A DNA stretch of 64,000 nt from Pseudeuparius sepicola. Its lineage: Eukaryota > Arthropoda > Insecta > Coleoptera > Anthribidae. The notes under the pieces were generated by a model. It searched no databases. It saw only the letters and a list, made by a program, of their open reading frames with translations, and was not told the origin of the DNA. The stretch covers positions 23,651,096 to 23,715,095 of the forward strand of contig OY987308.1 of NCBI GenBank assembly GCA_963920635.1. Reading direction: 5' to 3'. Shown here one piece after another: positions 46,244 through 58,180 of the stretch (positions within the stretch are counted from its first letter, which is position 1; every line of letters starts with the position of its first letter). Made by a program: the position numbers and the translations under genes.

Positions 46244-47274
46244 ATGATAATGCTAAATATAAATTCCCAAATGACTCGACCGTTTTCCCTAAACAACCGC
46301 TTCCCTTTTTTTTATTCCAATTAGCGTCGGAGGCTTAAAACGAACGTTTCCAAAAGTGAAAAGGAGCTTAAAACTTCCGAATGGAAGAAGTTTGTTTCGG
46401 AGATGAAAAGCCGGTAGACGGTGTATTTTTCAATGCTTCGAAAAAGGCAATTTAGATTGGATCGCCTTTATTGTTACGCGCAGACGTAGATTTAAAAAAG
46501 TCCGTTTTCAAGGTTCCGCCGCGAGATCAATCATTGACCCTGTGCAAAAAAATTATTGTAGGAAGTACGGAATTTTGCATTATTGTGTGTGAAATGCATG
46601 GATTTGTCGTAAAGTACGGTGTTATTGACATTTCAGTAGGTATTTTCATATAGGTTGTAATAAAACGATATACCTATAATAATATACAGGCATATGTGAA
46701 TAAAACGAATGAAATAAGTCTAGTTTTCAAAATTTCTTTTCAAAAAGCTTTGTTCATAAACCTAGGTACCAAACAGTGATTGGTTGACAAGCAAGTACTT
46801 GCCGAAGTATGTATTTCACACTTCTTCGTAAAACTTCTAGTTTTGGTTTATTTTCGTGTGTTTCTCGTATGTAATAACTACATTATAAACTGTTGATATC
46901 GGCAATGAGTGATTATTTTATAAGTTTACAAGCTCAAAAGCCTAAAGCAGAGACCAGCTATAAATAAGAACTAAATGTTTTGAAAAGGTAGACCCTTTCG
47001 CACTAAGCAAGTCAATATTTGGGTAAATGCTGCAAATTTTCCTCCAGTATCAAATATATACATTGTTACATATTTAGTGCTTACAATAAGCTGTATACGA
47101 ATAAATAAAAAGCTTTTAAAAACATAAGTCATTATTGAGGGATCTCTAATCAAAATTTAGCTGGTCCATTTATGCCTTTGAGTCGGCTTTTAAACAATAA
47201 TTTAATTTTTTAGTATTTAGCTGCAAATTTTGGAAACCTAAACTTATTTTATTCGTTTTAGTACATGACTTAAA
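46244..47274. other. Intergenic stretch, nothing recognised
   Basis: Unique AT-rich sequence, no conserved frame. Confidence 0.4.
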
Positions 47275-47632
47275 GGTAATAGTTACTTATGTACCGAGTC
47301 CTAAAGTGAACTTCAGTGCCGAGGTACATACTATATTTTTTTAAATCGGAAAAAATGTTTTATTAGGCAAAAAAATAATCATTAGGGATCACCCGTCCAT
47401 CAACCGACTGCGCGCGGCGTTGCTTGACTGTGACGATCGCCCTACCTAGGTCAAGTATGACGAGGCACGGCGCTTCCCAACAGAAACTCCAAACTGCTGC
47501 CTGTTGTGCAGCATACCTTTATTGGCCGGGTTTTTTAATATTTGGTCGGGCAATGGCTCTGCGTCTGACGTTTGATGTTTACATCTTTCCAAGGCCTACT
47601 TATTGAGCACATCATACAATAATGGGGTAGGT
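47275..47632 (+). repeat. Family C repeat, copy 1
   Basis: It begins near ATGTACCGAG...GAACTTCAGTGCCGAGGTAC and includes GGGATCACCCGTCCAT, GCGTTGCTTGACTGTGACGA and GACGAGGCACGGCGCTTCCC. It has a shorter middle part than the copy at 57021 and lacks the final GGGC(C/T)ACTTCAGTGCC end. Non-autonomous repeat. Confidence 0.75.
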
Positions 47633-49859
47633 ATGTACATCAGTTCCTATTTCTGAGACACTTCACTGTCGATTTCAAGAAAAAGATTGTATCTGATTCG
47701 ATGACTGCCAACAGTTCTTTTGTATCTTGTTGTATTCCGTTTGCAGCGTCAAGCCGACGTGCCTTTTTATCTGGGGAAAATTCACAATGAGCCTTGGAAA
47801 CGCGTCTGCCTCGGAAAACTAAGAAAACCCCTCTGGAAAACTCGACAGAAATATATAAAGTAACACCAAACACAGATGGTGATTTATAGCTGGTTTTCAT
47901 CTGTTTGGGGCAAGATAATATTTCATGTAGCTATTGACGGGAAAATGCAAATCGCGTGCCATACAGGGTGACTTCTTTACAACCCACCGGCTTCTCAATA
48001 GTCGCGTTATTCGCAAATTTAAATTGTTTGAATGAATCAAAAACCGACTTATAATTGCCAAGGTGTGGCGATAGGAAATTTGCACTATTTTCCTACATAT
48101 AGACCAACATATAGACCCACGGTCCTGTAGCCCGAATTTTTGAAGGAACCCGAGTGGAATTGCCGTAGATTACGCTTCGAAACTATAACCGAATGCCAGG
48201 AAATCATCTAAATGGGATTTGTATAAGCTGGAACTGCCACTGTTTCGGGCAGGACTGAAACTTTGCCATTTGCTTAGTCTCTCAACTTCAAAGTTGAAAC
48301 CACTATTGGACCCCAGTTCGAATTATATTAGACTGTATTAGATTGGGCGTCGTTGAACTTATACAGTTTTTAATGTGATTTCAAAGTTTGTTCCGCATTC
48401 TGCGTCGCCTTCGATAAAAATAAATTGAGGGTGATAGGGGCGGCCTATCAAAAAATTGAAGGCATGGTGGTAACGCTGTAATATTATGCGGGTGCCTATA
48501 GAGGTTGATTTGGCACACCCCATATAAGTTAATTGATACACCCTCATACTTAGGGTGTCTCCACAATTGGTTGCCTAATTGACCAAGCAGAAAATCATGA
48601 TTCAACCCTATATTTTTTGCGAATTTCCACTGTATACCCTAGTAGGTAGCAAAAACACAGTGCTCTCTAACTCTCTGTTGTTTGTTTTAAAAATACTGCC
48701 ACACTTCTACATTTTATAAAACAAGTTAACTATCAATTTTTTGTCGACAAAATGATACGTTTCAAACAAATTTTAACACGATATAGTAATATAGATATCG
48801 ACATATTTATACTTTTTTAGAGTTAGAATTGCATTTGAATACATAATTATTATTACCACATCTGCACATGACGTGATGGGTATAGATCTCCCAGCACTAG
48901 ACTGATACGGGCATTATATATTACAGCTATCTCATAAATAAATTATTACAGATTTGCCCTACGCATGATGGAACATTTTCCTTATTGCAATAATGTGCCC
49001 TCCAGTCAGATTTTCGTTATTTGCTTTCAGATTTTAATGATGAACCGGTAAATATTTGGCAATACCAAAATTTCAGCAGTAGATACACAAACAACTAAAT
49101 CCCAACCAAATTTCGGGGATGTTAGGGTCGATTTACAAATAAAAAATTTCATTACAAGTGCGCACGCAGTCGATGACATTTTATGGTCGATTGATGGGAT
49201 ATTGATTAGTGTGGTGTTCGAACAGCACGTATTTTATAGAGGATGGCTGGCCATTGTGATTTGCATAGAACTTTTGAAACAAACTGTTGGTACACCATAG
49301 TCGGATTTTTTTGTGGCGCAAACACATCTATTTAATTTTTTAAATTGAATTTTTATGAACTTTCTTCCTCCTTTCTCAAAGATAATACGTCACGTCAAAG
49401 TGATATGGAATAATAATAAATGTCCCCCAAGTGATAGTGTCATGACAACAGAACAATTCATTGTGTATAGATTTTGTTACGTCCTTTTGAACGGCGGCCA
49501 TTTTATATGTGGCAGACAGAGTTTGGCTGCAAAAGCAGAAGTGAAAAGCAAGAGCCCAGGATTTCGTTTCACAAGTAAATATTTAACAAGTTACCTTTGA
49601 AAGATGCCCTAAAACTTTATTTTTTCTCAATATAACTTTATCAAGTTTCTTCTACCTTTGATAAAGTCCATTGTTTTGTTTGTAAATAGGACCACTATAA
49701 TAATTATTTTTTTAACATTGTTTTTATTGAAAATTTCTTAATTGATTATGATAGTTTCATAAAATATGAGCTGGTTTCCATGGGCGTGCATTATTTATTT
49801 TATTTTGATTGATTCAAAATTGCAGCAAATAAATATATTTCAGCACTTGACACTAGCTT
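47633..49859. other. Intergenic stretch, no gene recognised
   Basis: A lone transposon-type end, TACAGGGTGACTTCTTTAC, lies at about 47962; I found no mirror partner. Several short frames exist (for example minus 47900-47640) without recognisable motifs. Confidence 0.4.
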
Positions 49860-50329
49860 TACATTTGGGAAATTCACTACAAATAAATACCAATATTTCA
49901 AATTACATTGCTTCTTTAAGAATTGCTTGGGACCTATCCCACAAAATTCTATACTCTTCACATATTTTTGATTTTAAAATCTGTTTTTGCCTGATATAAT
50001 TTTTGTGTTCGTTTAAATGAACGTAAAATGGCCTACAAGTCTCTCAACTTTCCACAGTCACAAGGCATTTTATAAATGCAGTTTTTTGAAAATTGTACCT
50101 AATTGAATGGTTTCGTTTTAACTAGCACCGATCTTAATGTATTTTTGGTTTTAAATACTGTTCTGACATTAAAAAAATTGTCTATGCGTTTTGGCTTATC
50201 TCATAGTTCATGAATATAAGGAATAATTACATTTTTATTGGTTGATCTAGCAGATTTTTTCTCGATTTCTATTAGCATTGTTATTTTGTTGACAATTCTG
50301 AAAAACTTGGTCAACAAATTCAATAGGAT

Positions 50330-50830
50330 TACTATTCTTCTTAAGAACATGTTTTGTTTAATATCCTCCTCAAATTATGTGTTATAGAATCGTTTTAACC
50401 TTGTCATACAAACTTTTAATTACTCTTTTTTAACACTAATATGATGATTGGAGTTAAAATGGAGATATTAATTAATATGTGTTGGTTTTCTATAGACACT
50501 AGTTTCTATACTTTCTGATTTCAGTATATAGAAACATCTACGAAAGGTAATTAATTATTATATTCAATTTCTAAGGGAAACTTAGTGGAAGGTTCTTGTG
50601 AATTTATAAAATTTAATCATGAATATTTGAATCATCTACTCCATATGTCATCTACATAAAAATATCTCCCTCAAACATTAGGCTGGTAAACATATCTGGT
50701 CAACTCTTTTTGTTCAAAATCTTCAATGAATAAATTGCCTATGAATGATGATAAAGGAAACCCCCATAGCCATTCCAAATTCCTGCTGGTAAAATTCATT
50801 TCCTAGTTGAAAACATAGTGTTGTTAGTTC
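50330..50830 (-). pseudogene. Penelope-like retroelement reverse transcriptase relic, copy 2
   Basis: Reading the minus strand from 50830 across frames: NEFYQQEFGMAMG then SFIGNLFIEDFE, then RYFYVDDIW (about 50668-50640), whose YVDD is the catalytic box, then LPLEIEYNN, LPFVDVSIY, YRKPTHI (about 50498-50478), and finally KSLYDRVKTI. The sequence and spacing are those of Penelope-like element RTs. Stops and shifts are frequent. The downstream stretch to about 49900 shares GGGACCTATC with the copy at 41.2 kb and may be more of the element. A GIY-YIG endonuclease was not found. Confidence 0.82.
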
Positions 50831-51970
50831 TTATATTGCATCTATACTCTACTAAAGTCTGATCGTTTTTCATGGTTTCTACATTGTTGTTGCTGTGGCC
50901 AACTTAAACATAATTCTACATTAGTTCTTACCGCCCTTGGACGATTGCAAAACTCGCCTACGTCCAGTGTCAGCACCCTACAGTTAAAAAAGTTTCTAAA
51001 AACCGACAAAAGCGTTAATCCCTAGAATTCTTGCGACATTTGCCAGTTTCTGGGGAGTATATAAGCTTTTATTTGCCCGAAATGCAATTTTATCCCTTGA
51101 TGGCATCGGGGTCCTAAAACGGGAAGTTTTGCGCTAAAGTTCCCTAGAAGAACGTAAGTGGTAGTTTCCGGCCATTTCTGTGACGCCTCCTTTCATTTCG
51201 TTATGAAAGCTACGTCGGCGAATTTTTAAAACTTTCGTCATTGGCGGAAGTTCTTATTGGATTCGTATTCGTATGCAATAGGATGAGCCGCGTTTCGTGT
51301 AAAATGAACAAAATAAAAAAAGGTGCAAAATTCGAAACATTCGATCATCGATGATTCATTTACCATTACTTTGCAGACTATAAATAATTCGAGGATTTTA
51401 ACAAACGCCATACCCAGTATATCTGGACATTGCAACGAATTGCCTCATATAAATTTCATAATATATGACTGACGCGATCTAAATTACATGGCGGGATTTT
51501 ATTAAATAATGCATTTGTCCACCTACATGTCGCCCGTTTTCAATATAACCCATCGGATTTTGTATTAATTGGGGCTATGCTGTTTTAAACCGAGCAGGCT
51601 TTGCACGAAACAAATGACGTGACGCAACACAACACCTGGCGGACATCTAAAGAACTATTTCACGACACTACGGCCCTCCATGCAGGTCGCGAGTGTGTCC
51701 CTGGCACGTGGGGTCCCATCGGGCCCCAATTTAGGGCCCCAACGCCCCCCGGCATACCGAACAGACATGCTGCGAAGACGTTGTAGTACAGTAAAACTGG
51801 GCCAAAACCCAAACATCCAAATACCGCAAGCGCAACTTGTCATCGGATAACACATGAATTTGCTACTAAAATTTAATTTTGTTCGATTAGCAGCTAGAAA
51901 TTTAAATTATTCGAAATCAGAGTTTAAAAATATTAAATTTTTGTGTCCAACTCTCTGCCGGTCCCTGTAT
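50831..51970. other. Intergenic stretch, no gene recognised
   Basis: Includes a GC-rich patch at 51640-51790. No conserved motif was seen on either strand. Confidence 0.4.
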
Positions 51971-53163
51971 ATTAAATTCCGAACAAGAATTGTTATATAC
52001 AGAATTACGGTAAAGTGAACGGTTTCCATGATATGGAGGGGTAAAGATTTCTTTGTTTTTATTTCACGTAGTTTTTGTTGAAAAAACTTAAAATGATTAC
52101 AGTATAAATTAGTAACAATAATGTATGTTTGTAGAATATATATGCATATATAGATACATATTACACTCATAGATTGTTATTTTTTGTCACAACATAACCT
52201 CATAAGTATATGACTGTAAATATGTCCAATACAAGTTAGTAGCCTTAGTCAATTTGTACTCACTTTTTGCCCTCATTCATTATAGCGTTCTGATTTCCAT
52301 TCGTTCTTTTATGTCAAATCATTCCCATATCTAATTTGTCCTTAGCTTGTAAAAATGAGAAAGTCTTGAATAGGAAGCTCATATGAAAAACAAGAAAATA
52401 TATTAAACAATCTATATTGAAAAAATGGGAGGGAAATCAAAATGACACAAAAGGTTATTAGTTTTAGGTGAATCATTAATTGCGTTATCAGTCAGCACCA
52501 AATAGTTCACTCGGGCTGGTGAGAGGAAACAAATCTTCGTGTTCTTCGTCCACTTGAGAATCATCATTTGAATCGTCGTCGATGATTACAGTATCTCTAT
52601 TGAGACATGCAAGTCCTAAGCAATTGCTGCACATACTTGAACAATTGAGACCACTTCTTTGACACTCGCAGTTTTGGACGCATCCATCTCTGCAGAAGCA
52701 TACGATGAGGATTGTTTAATATATATTTTCTTGTTTTTCACATGAGCTTCCTATTCATGACTTTCTTATTTTTACAAGCTAAGGACAAATTAGATATGGG
52801 AATGATTTGACATAAAAGAACGAATGGAAATCAGAACGCTATAATGAATGAGGGCAAAAAGTGAGTACAAATTAACTAAGGCTACTAACTTGTATTGGAC
52901 ATATTTACAGTCATATACTTTTGAGGTTAGGTTGTGACAAAAAATAACAATCTATGGGTGTAATATGTATCTATATATGCATAGATATATCTATATATAT
53001 TCTACATACATTATTCAGTTACTAATTTATACTGTAATCATTTTAAGTTTTTTCAACAAAAACTAGATGAAATAAAAACAAAGAAATCTTTACCCCTCCA
53101 TATCATGAAAACCGTTCACTTTACCATAATTCTGTATATAACAATTCTTGTTCGGAATTTAAT
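51971..53163. mobile_element. Large foldback element with protein-tail-coding loop
   Basis: The arms, about 440 bases each (51971-52412 and 52710-53163), are close mirror copies starting ATTAAATTCCGAACAAGAAT. Pairing stops abruptly at a 297-base loop (52413-52709). The ends are not of the CAGGGTG type and no clear target duplication is seen. The loop holds a minus-strand coding fragment, listed separately. The arms contain no convincing frame. Confidence 0.9.
52488..52709 (-). pseudogene. Cys-rich C-terminal protein fragment in foldback loop
   Basis: The minus strand reads ILIVCFCRDGCVQNCECQ, then RSGLNCSSMCSNCLGLACLN, then an acidic tail with DDDSNDDSQVDEEHED and ends SELFGAD with a TGA at 52490-52488. 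The spacing C-x-C-x3-C-x3-C-x-C-x6-C-x3-C-x2-C-x4-C resembles the CXC-like Cys-rich tails I know from C-termini of some insect transposon-encoded proteins. The frame is open for 73 codons but has a stop a few codons upstream in the arm, so only the tail survives. It fills most of the loop. Confidence 0.7.
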
Positions 53164-53934
53164 GTAGGTATATCATTTGCGTATAGGATGACGTTTGCGC
53201 TAAACCTCATAGTTTACTAGATATTCAACTGTGAAAAATAAGAATTCCCTGCCCTTTTCACCCCCTCCCCCCGAAACCCGACGCTGTACGACGTGTAACT
53301 TTTTAGTACTAACTCTTAGGATTGTATGGAACTATTTCGCGCCAGAAAGGACTTTTTTTTATGTTCGGGTTTTGGCCCAATTTTGTGTTAGTTTTACTGT
53401 ACTATTGCGACTACTTTTGTTTTTGGCGACGCCCGCTCGATCTGACGCACAGCGGCATGTGCATCGAGTCGCTTTCCTTTCGGGAAAATCCCCCCGGCCA
53501 CCTGGTAAGATTTAGGGTCGCCTATAAATTTCCCAACCGCCGAAAATGCAGAGCCGATAAATTCCGACGCAATTTTCTTCGGATAACTCGGTCCGTATTT
53601 ATCGGGGATGTTTACTTTTCCCGGGAAAGCCCCTGGAAACGGTGAAAAATTGGAGGGAAATTTGCCAGAGGAATAAAAATAAAAGTCTTGCGCTTTTTGC
53701 GGGGTGAAATCTCTTGTAAAATCGGCTTTAGTGCACTTGATAATAAATAAAAAAATTATATAATTTTTAATATATCTACCACGTTTTTAAAAAGGACTAA
53801 ACGTATAATATAATAATATAACAAACAACAGCTAATCCTCTACCTACACTCATTGTTATCTATTTTAGTACGTTTTTTATGTTACTGTATTATTTTATTA
53901 TACTTTTTGTCCTTTGTATAAACGAAATGTATTA
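53164..53934. other. Intergenic stretch, no gene recognised
   Basis: A C/G-rich part at 53240-53640 has overlapping frames of 94 and 107 codons. Neither has a motif I recognise, and they overlap each other, so neither is called. Confidence 0.4.
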
Positions 53935-55660
53935 AAAAAATATATTTTCTTGAAATCGGCGGTGGAGTGTCCCAAAAGTGACCAAATATTCAAAACCCGG
54001 CCGATAAAGGCCCATTTAACTTTTCGTACACATTTCGAAATTGTTTCCTATAGAAGCGCAATCCTTCAGTATACATATTTTGGTAGGTTTAAATATCAAT
54101 AGATTATTGTTATGGAGGCTGCACAAGAAGCAGCAGTTTGGTTTTTCTGTACGAAGGTGCCGTGTCTTGTCTTATAGGCCAGGGAAAATAGAATTTGACC
54201 TAGAAAAAAATATTAACTGCAATTTTGTTTTACCAGATCAAAGTTATAAGTAAATACGTTGGTAGAAACCAAAAATTAAACGTTTTGAAAAAACAGAACC
54301 TTGAGTTACCTCAAAAAATACCTATGTTTCGTTAGAAATTTCGAGCAAAAATGTTAACTGGATTTTTTTAGACTCTTTAGGTAAAAAAACTTCCCTTGCT
54401 AACATATATTAAGAAATTGAACATATTAAGAATATGGAAGTAACTTAGATCGACAAAGAGGGATAAAAATCGGATAATTTTCTATTTCGGCAAAAGCAAA
54501 AATATTAACTACGTTTTTATTGCAGATGATCATTCCCTTTTACAAATAGAATGTAACTTATATAAAATTAAACATTTATCTGAGCCGCATGTACGTCAGC
54601 TGTCACTTCTCATTGGTATAGACTAGGCAAAAATATTAACTGTTTTTTTTGTTTAACTTTTTACAATATAACTATATTGAATCATATATAGCGAAATTAA
54701 ACATTTATTTACGGCGCATATAGGTCAACTGTCACTTGTCATTTCTTTAGGAAAGCAAAAATATTAACTGTTTTTTTTTTGTTTAACTTTTTACAATATA
54801 ACTATATTAAATCACATATAGCAAAATTAAACATTTATTTACGGCGCATGTAGGTCAACTGTCATTTGTCATTTCAAAATACTTCCGTTACCAATTTTTG
54901 TTTAATTTCAAAAAATTTAACAAGACTTAGTATCCACTTACAAAGTTTAACAAAAATCAGTTAATAATTTTGCTCTCAAAGACAGCTTCAAATTTCTTTA
55001 AAATGCGATTTCCGGCGAAACAATATGTTTAATTTCAGAACAAACTGTTAATACTTGATTTTTAAGGTAATTATAAATAATAAAAACGCAGTTAATATTT
55101 TTGCCCAACAAAATATTACGCAAAATGTCATTTTTACACCATTCGGATACTTGCGCAAACGTAATCTGTTTGCAGTTTAAAATTCGCAGTTAATATTTAT
55201 GCCGTCTTTATAACAACAAGAAAATGTATTTTTCTAAAAAACGCCCACACGCGTATATTTATTTTGTATAAAAAACAATTCTGGCGTTCATTTATTACCA
55301 ATATTTTGTGATGGCATTACAAAAATGCGGTTATGAATTTTGTCTAGGTTTCGTTATTTTTCACCGTAATTTCCCTCTCCTATTACTTGACCTAGGTATA
55401 GCGATCGTCAAAGTCAAGCAACGCCGCGCGTAGTCGGTTCATAGACGGGTGATCCCTTATTACTATTTGCCTAATAAAACATTTTTTTTCCGATTTCAAA
55501 AAAAATATATAATATGTACCTCGGCACTGAAGTTCTGTTTATGACTCATCATGTGGTTTATTTGCCTCGGCCAGAGGCCCCGGCAACTAAATTCCACATG
55601 AGTCATAAAAAGTTGAACTTCAGTGCCTTGGTACATAAATAACTATTAAATTTTATGATT
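53935..55660 (-). repeat. Family C repeat on the minus strand, split by a 1.2-kb insertion
   Basis: The right part (55387-55660) reads, on the minus strand, as the start of the family: GTACCAAGGCACTGAAGTTC, GGGATCACCCGTC and GCGTTGCTTGACTTTGACGA. The left part (53935-54190) is the remainder: GACACGGCACC, AAACTGCTGC, GCGCAATC-type mirror and CCGATTTCAAGAAAATA. The two are separated by 54204-55386. Confidence 0.75.
54204..55386. mobile_element. Insertion with bidirectional TTAACTG repeats
   Basis: A 9-base direct repeat, TTGACCTAG, at 54195-54203 and 55387-55395 could be the target duplication. Inside, three units of about 130 bases start at about 54497, 54628 and 54756, each with GCAAAAATATTAACT. 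The reverse-oriented motif GCAGTTAATATTT occurs at 55087 and 55188. No reading frame and no clear TIR. A 9-base duplication would suit a Mutator-type or FB-type element; that is an inference. Confidence 0.5.
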
Positions 55661-57020
55661 TCCTGCTTTTTAGTTTTAGTCTTGTGTTTGAAAAAAAAAA
55701 CATAATAATGTGCACTTCATGTGTGACACTGAAGCTTTTTTAATAATGATTTAGAGACGTTTTTTCTCTACAAACAAGACGCAAACTCCTTTGTGCAGCA
55801 TGCCAGGCGTGCTTGGTGACTTCATAGCACGAATATGCAAATTTCGGGGACTTCTTGAATATATTGGGGTTGCCTCATGGATTGTCGAGTGGAATTTACT
55901 GGTGGAGTTAAAATAAAATTATAGGGAAAGGATAATTGCGCTTTTCACCTGCAGCTGGCACTATAATTAAAACTTAGATATAGTTTGTTTTAGCGGACTT
56001 TGCCGATTTGATTAGAAAAACTTTGTTTACTCCGTTCTGTTTCTTATAATTGACCGTAGTGCCAAAAGTATCAGTTGTGGGGTAAAATTGCATAGAACCT
56101 TTCTTGTAGACAATTTAATTGTCTACAATTTAGTATGCTACCATTTTTGTCGTAGGACAATCCAAAAACGAGTTATTTCCATAAATAACATTTTCCCGAA
56201 AATATAAAATGTGAATTGATTTTTTTGGTCGTAACAAAAATTTCGCCGTACCCAACAACAATCGCTAGGTTCGCGGAGAAGCTACTGATGCATTGTCTGC
56301 CGAACTTATTAATCGGTCCATTAAAATGGAAATTCAAATTAGGGCGATAAAACGAAAGACCCCCAGGGCCGGAAAAGCATTTCTCAAGTAATTAAGCAGT
56401 TCGCGGAGTCCTCGGCGTTGTTCAACTTTAATTGTATGGTGAACTCCCTGAGTTACCAGGGAGACTCCCAAAGTATATATGTAAAATGTTTAAAATGGTA
56501 ATTTATGCAACAATGTGCGTAAAACGCCTTGACGCAAGTAGTACATACAATATTTTTTCTACGACATGAAAACGTTGTGTTTTTTTAGCCTAGTATTAAG
56601 TGACGAACAATGCGTAAAGTGATATAGGATTTGTCAATATAGTCGCAGAAATACTATAAAATATCTCGAGCGAATTCTTATATTATTTGTCCCTTTATTC
56701 AATTCCGAGGGGGAAATTGACCCTTCTGTTTATTTCCCCGGAAAAATCGAAAACGAACCCCGTCGTGACATCCACCGAGATTGGTAAAAATGGGGTTGAC
56801 AGGGACTCAAGATTTCTACTGCGATTTTTCCATAAATGTGACACGGGCGTTACCTGAGATATCCTTCACCCGGAGGCGCAATCCTTATATTGGATTGAGT
56901 AAAAATACTACCTATGTAGGTACAGGGGCGTCTCATGTAAAAGCGTAAGGTCCGTTGATTTTCTTAGTAAGAAACTTAGTTTATATTATTTTAAAGAAAA
57001 ATATTTATTTAATGTACCAA
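55661..57020. other. Intergenic stretch, no gene recognised
   Basis: Unique sequence with a few GC-richer blocks (56240-56470, 56700-56880). No conserved frame. Confidence 0.4.
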
Positions 57021-57477
57021 GGCACTGAAGTTCAATTTTTTATATTATTTGCCTCGGCCAGAGGCCTCGGCAACTAAATTCCACATGAGGCATAAAAAGA
57101 ACTTTTATATTTTTTGAAATCGCAAAAAAATAATCATAAGGGATCACCCGGACATGACATGACTGCGCACGGCGTTGCTTGACTTTGACGATCGCTCTAC
57201 CTAGGTCAAGTATGACGAGGCACGGCGCTTCCCAACAGAAACTCCACAAAAATAGATTGATATTCAAACCTACTAAAATATTTATACTGATAGATTGCGC
57301 TGCTATAGGTAACAATTTCGCAATGTGTACGAAAAGTTAAATGGGCCTTTATTGGCCGGGTTTTGAATATTTGGTCACTTTTGACGGGCGATGGCTCCGC
57401 GTCTGACGTTTGATGTTTACATCTCGTCAAGGCCTACCTATTGAAAAAATCGTACAATAATGGGCCACTTCAGTGCC
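57021..57477 (+). repeat. Family C repeat, most complete copy
   Basis: It starts GGCACTGAAGTTC and ends GGGCCACTTCAGTGCC, so 11 bases at the ends are mirror images; length 457. A small hairpin, GCCTCGGCCAGAGGC, lies near 57050. It contains the diagnostic block GACGAGGCACGGCGCTTCCC. Several copies show the same minus-strand translated block (SDQIFKTRPIKAHLTFRTH), which may reflect recent spread rather than coding. Probably a non-autonomous TIR element. Confidence 0.75.
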
Positions 57478-58180
57478 GACTTCAAGAAATATATATATAT
57501 ATATTTTTTAATTTCAGCCTTTAACATTCTGTATCTTTCCACCGAGAAGCTGTTCCAGGGTGTTTCGAGCTCGCTAATATTTCAAGGGACAGATGCAAAG
57601 TCGCTGCGCTGGCACTTTCCTACTTACCAGATTTACGGGGTCATAACTCCTAGAAATTAATCTAGAAAATGGCCCTCACGCGCCTTCCTGGCACTACTAA
57701 TCCATACTTTGTCTCCTCCGGGATGTTTACCGTCGGATAGCCCTATTAATAATTTGCTAACAATGTTAAGTATCGTAAATAACGCTCTTGTTTGTTTAGC
57801 TGGGCGAGGACACCGTAAGGGCTGGTTGGACTGATGACGGGGACCGAGCAAGAAACACTCGAGCATGTTGGTGTTCATTTTAATACACGTGGTGTGCCTA
57901 TTATCTATAATATCTTTGTATAGTTTTTAGTTTTACGAATTATAATCCCATAGCATTGAGATTATAATGAGTTGATAATATTAGGCATACCACTAGTTGT
58001 ATTTAGGAAGAGAATTTAACAACTGCAAATAATTTAACAACCACAACCAAACTTATTAAATAAATCAACAACAAAAACTAGATATAAATATTTTGGTTTT
58101 TCGAAAATGTTATTTAAAAAATAAAAAAAAGCAGCCACAACCTGGAGTCTATTTGATAGCTGTCATCTAGGAATCCTGAT
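57478..58180. other. Intergenic stretch before the Jockey-like element
   Basis: A run of AT dinucleotides lies at 57490-57505. No gene recognised. The minus-strand frame of 73 codons at 57878-57657 has no known motif. Confidence 0.4.

Noticed and set aside
53231..53645. Overlapping frames of 94 and 107 codons in a C-rich patch
   Set aside because: Two frames compete over the same bases, and neither resembles a known domain.
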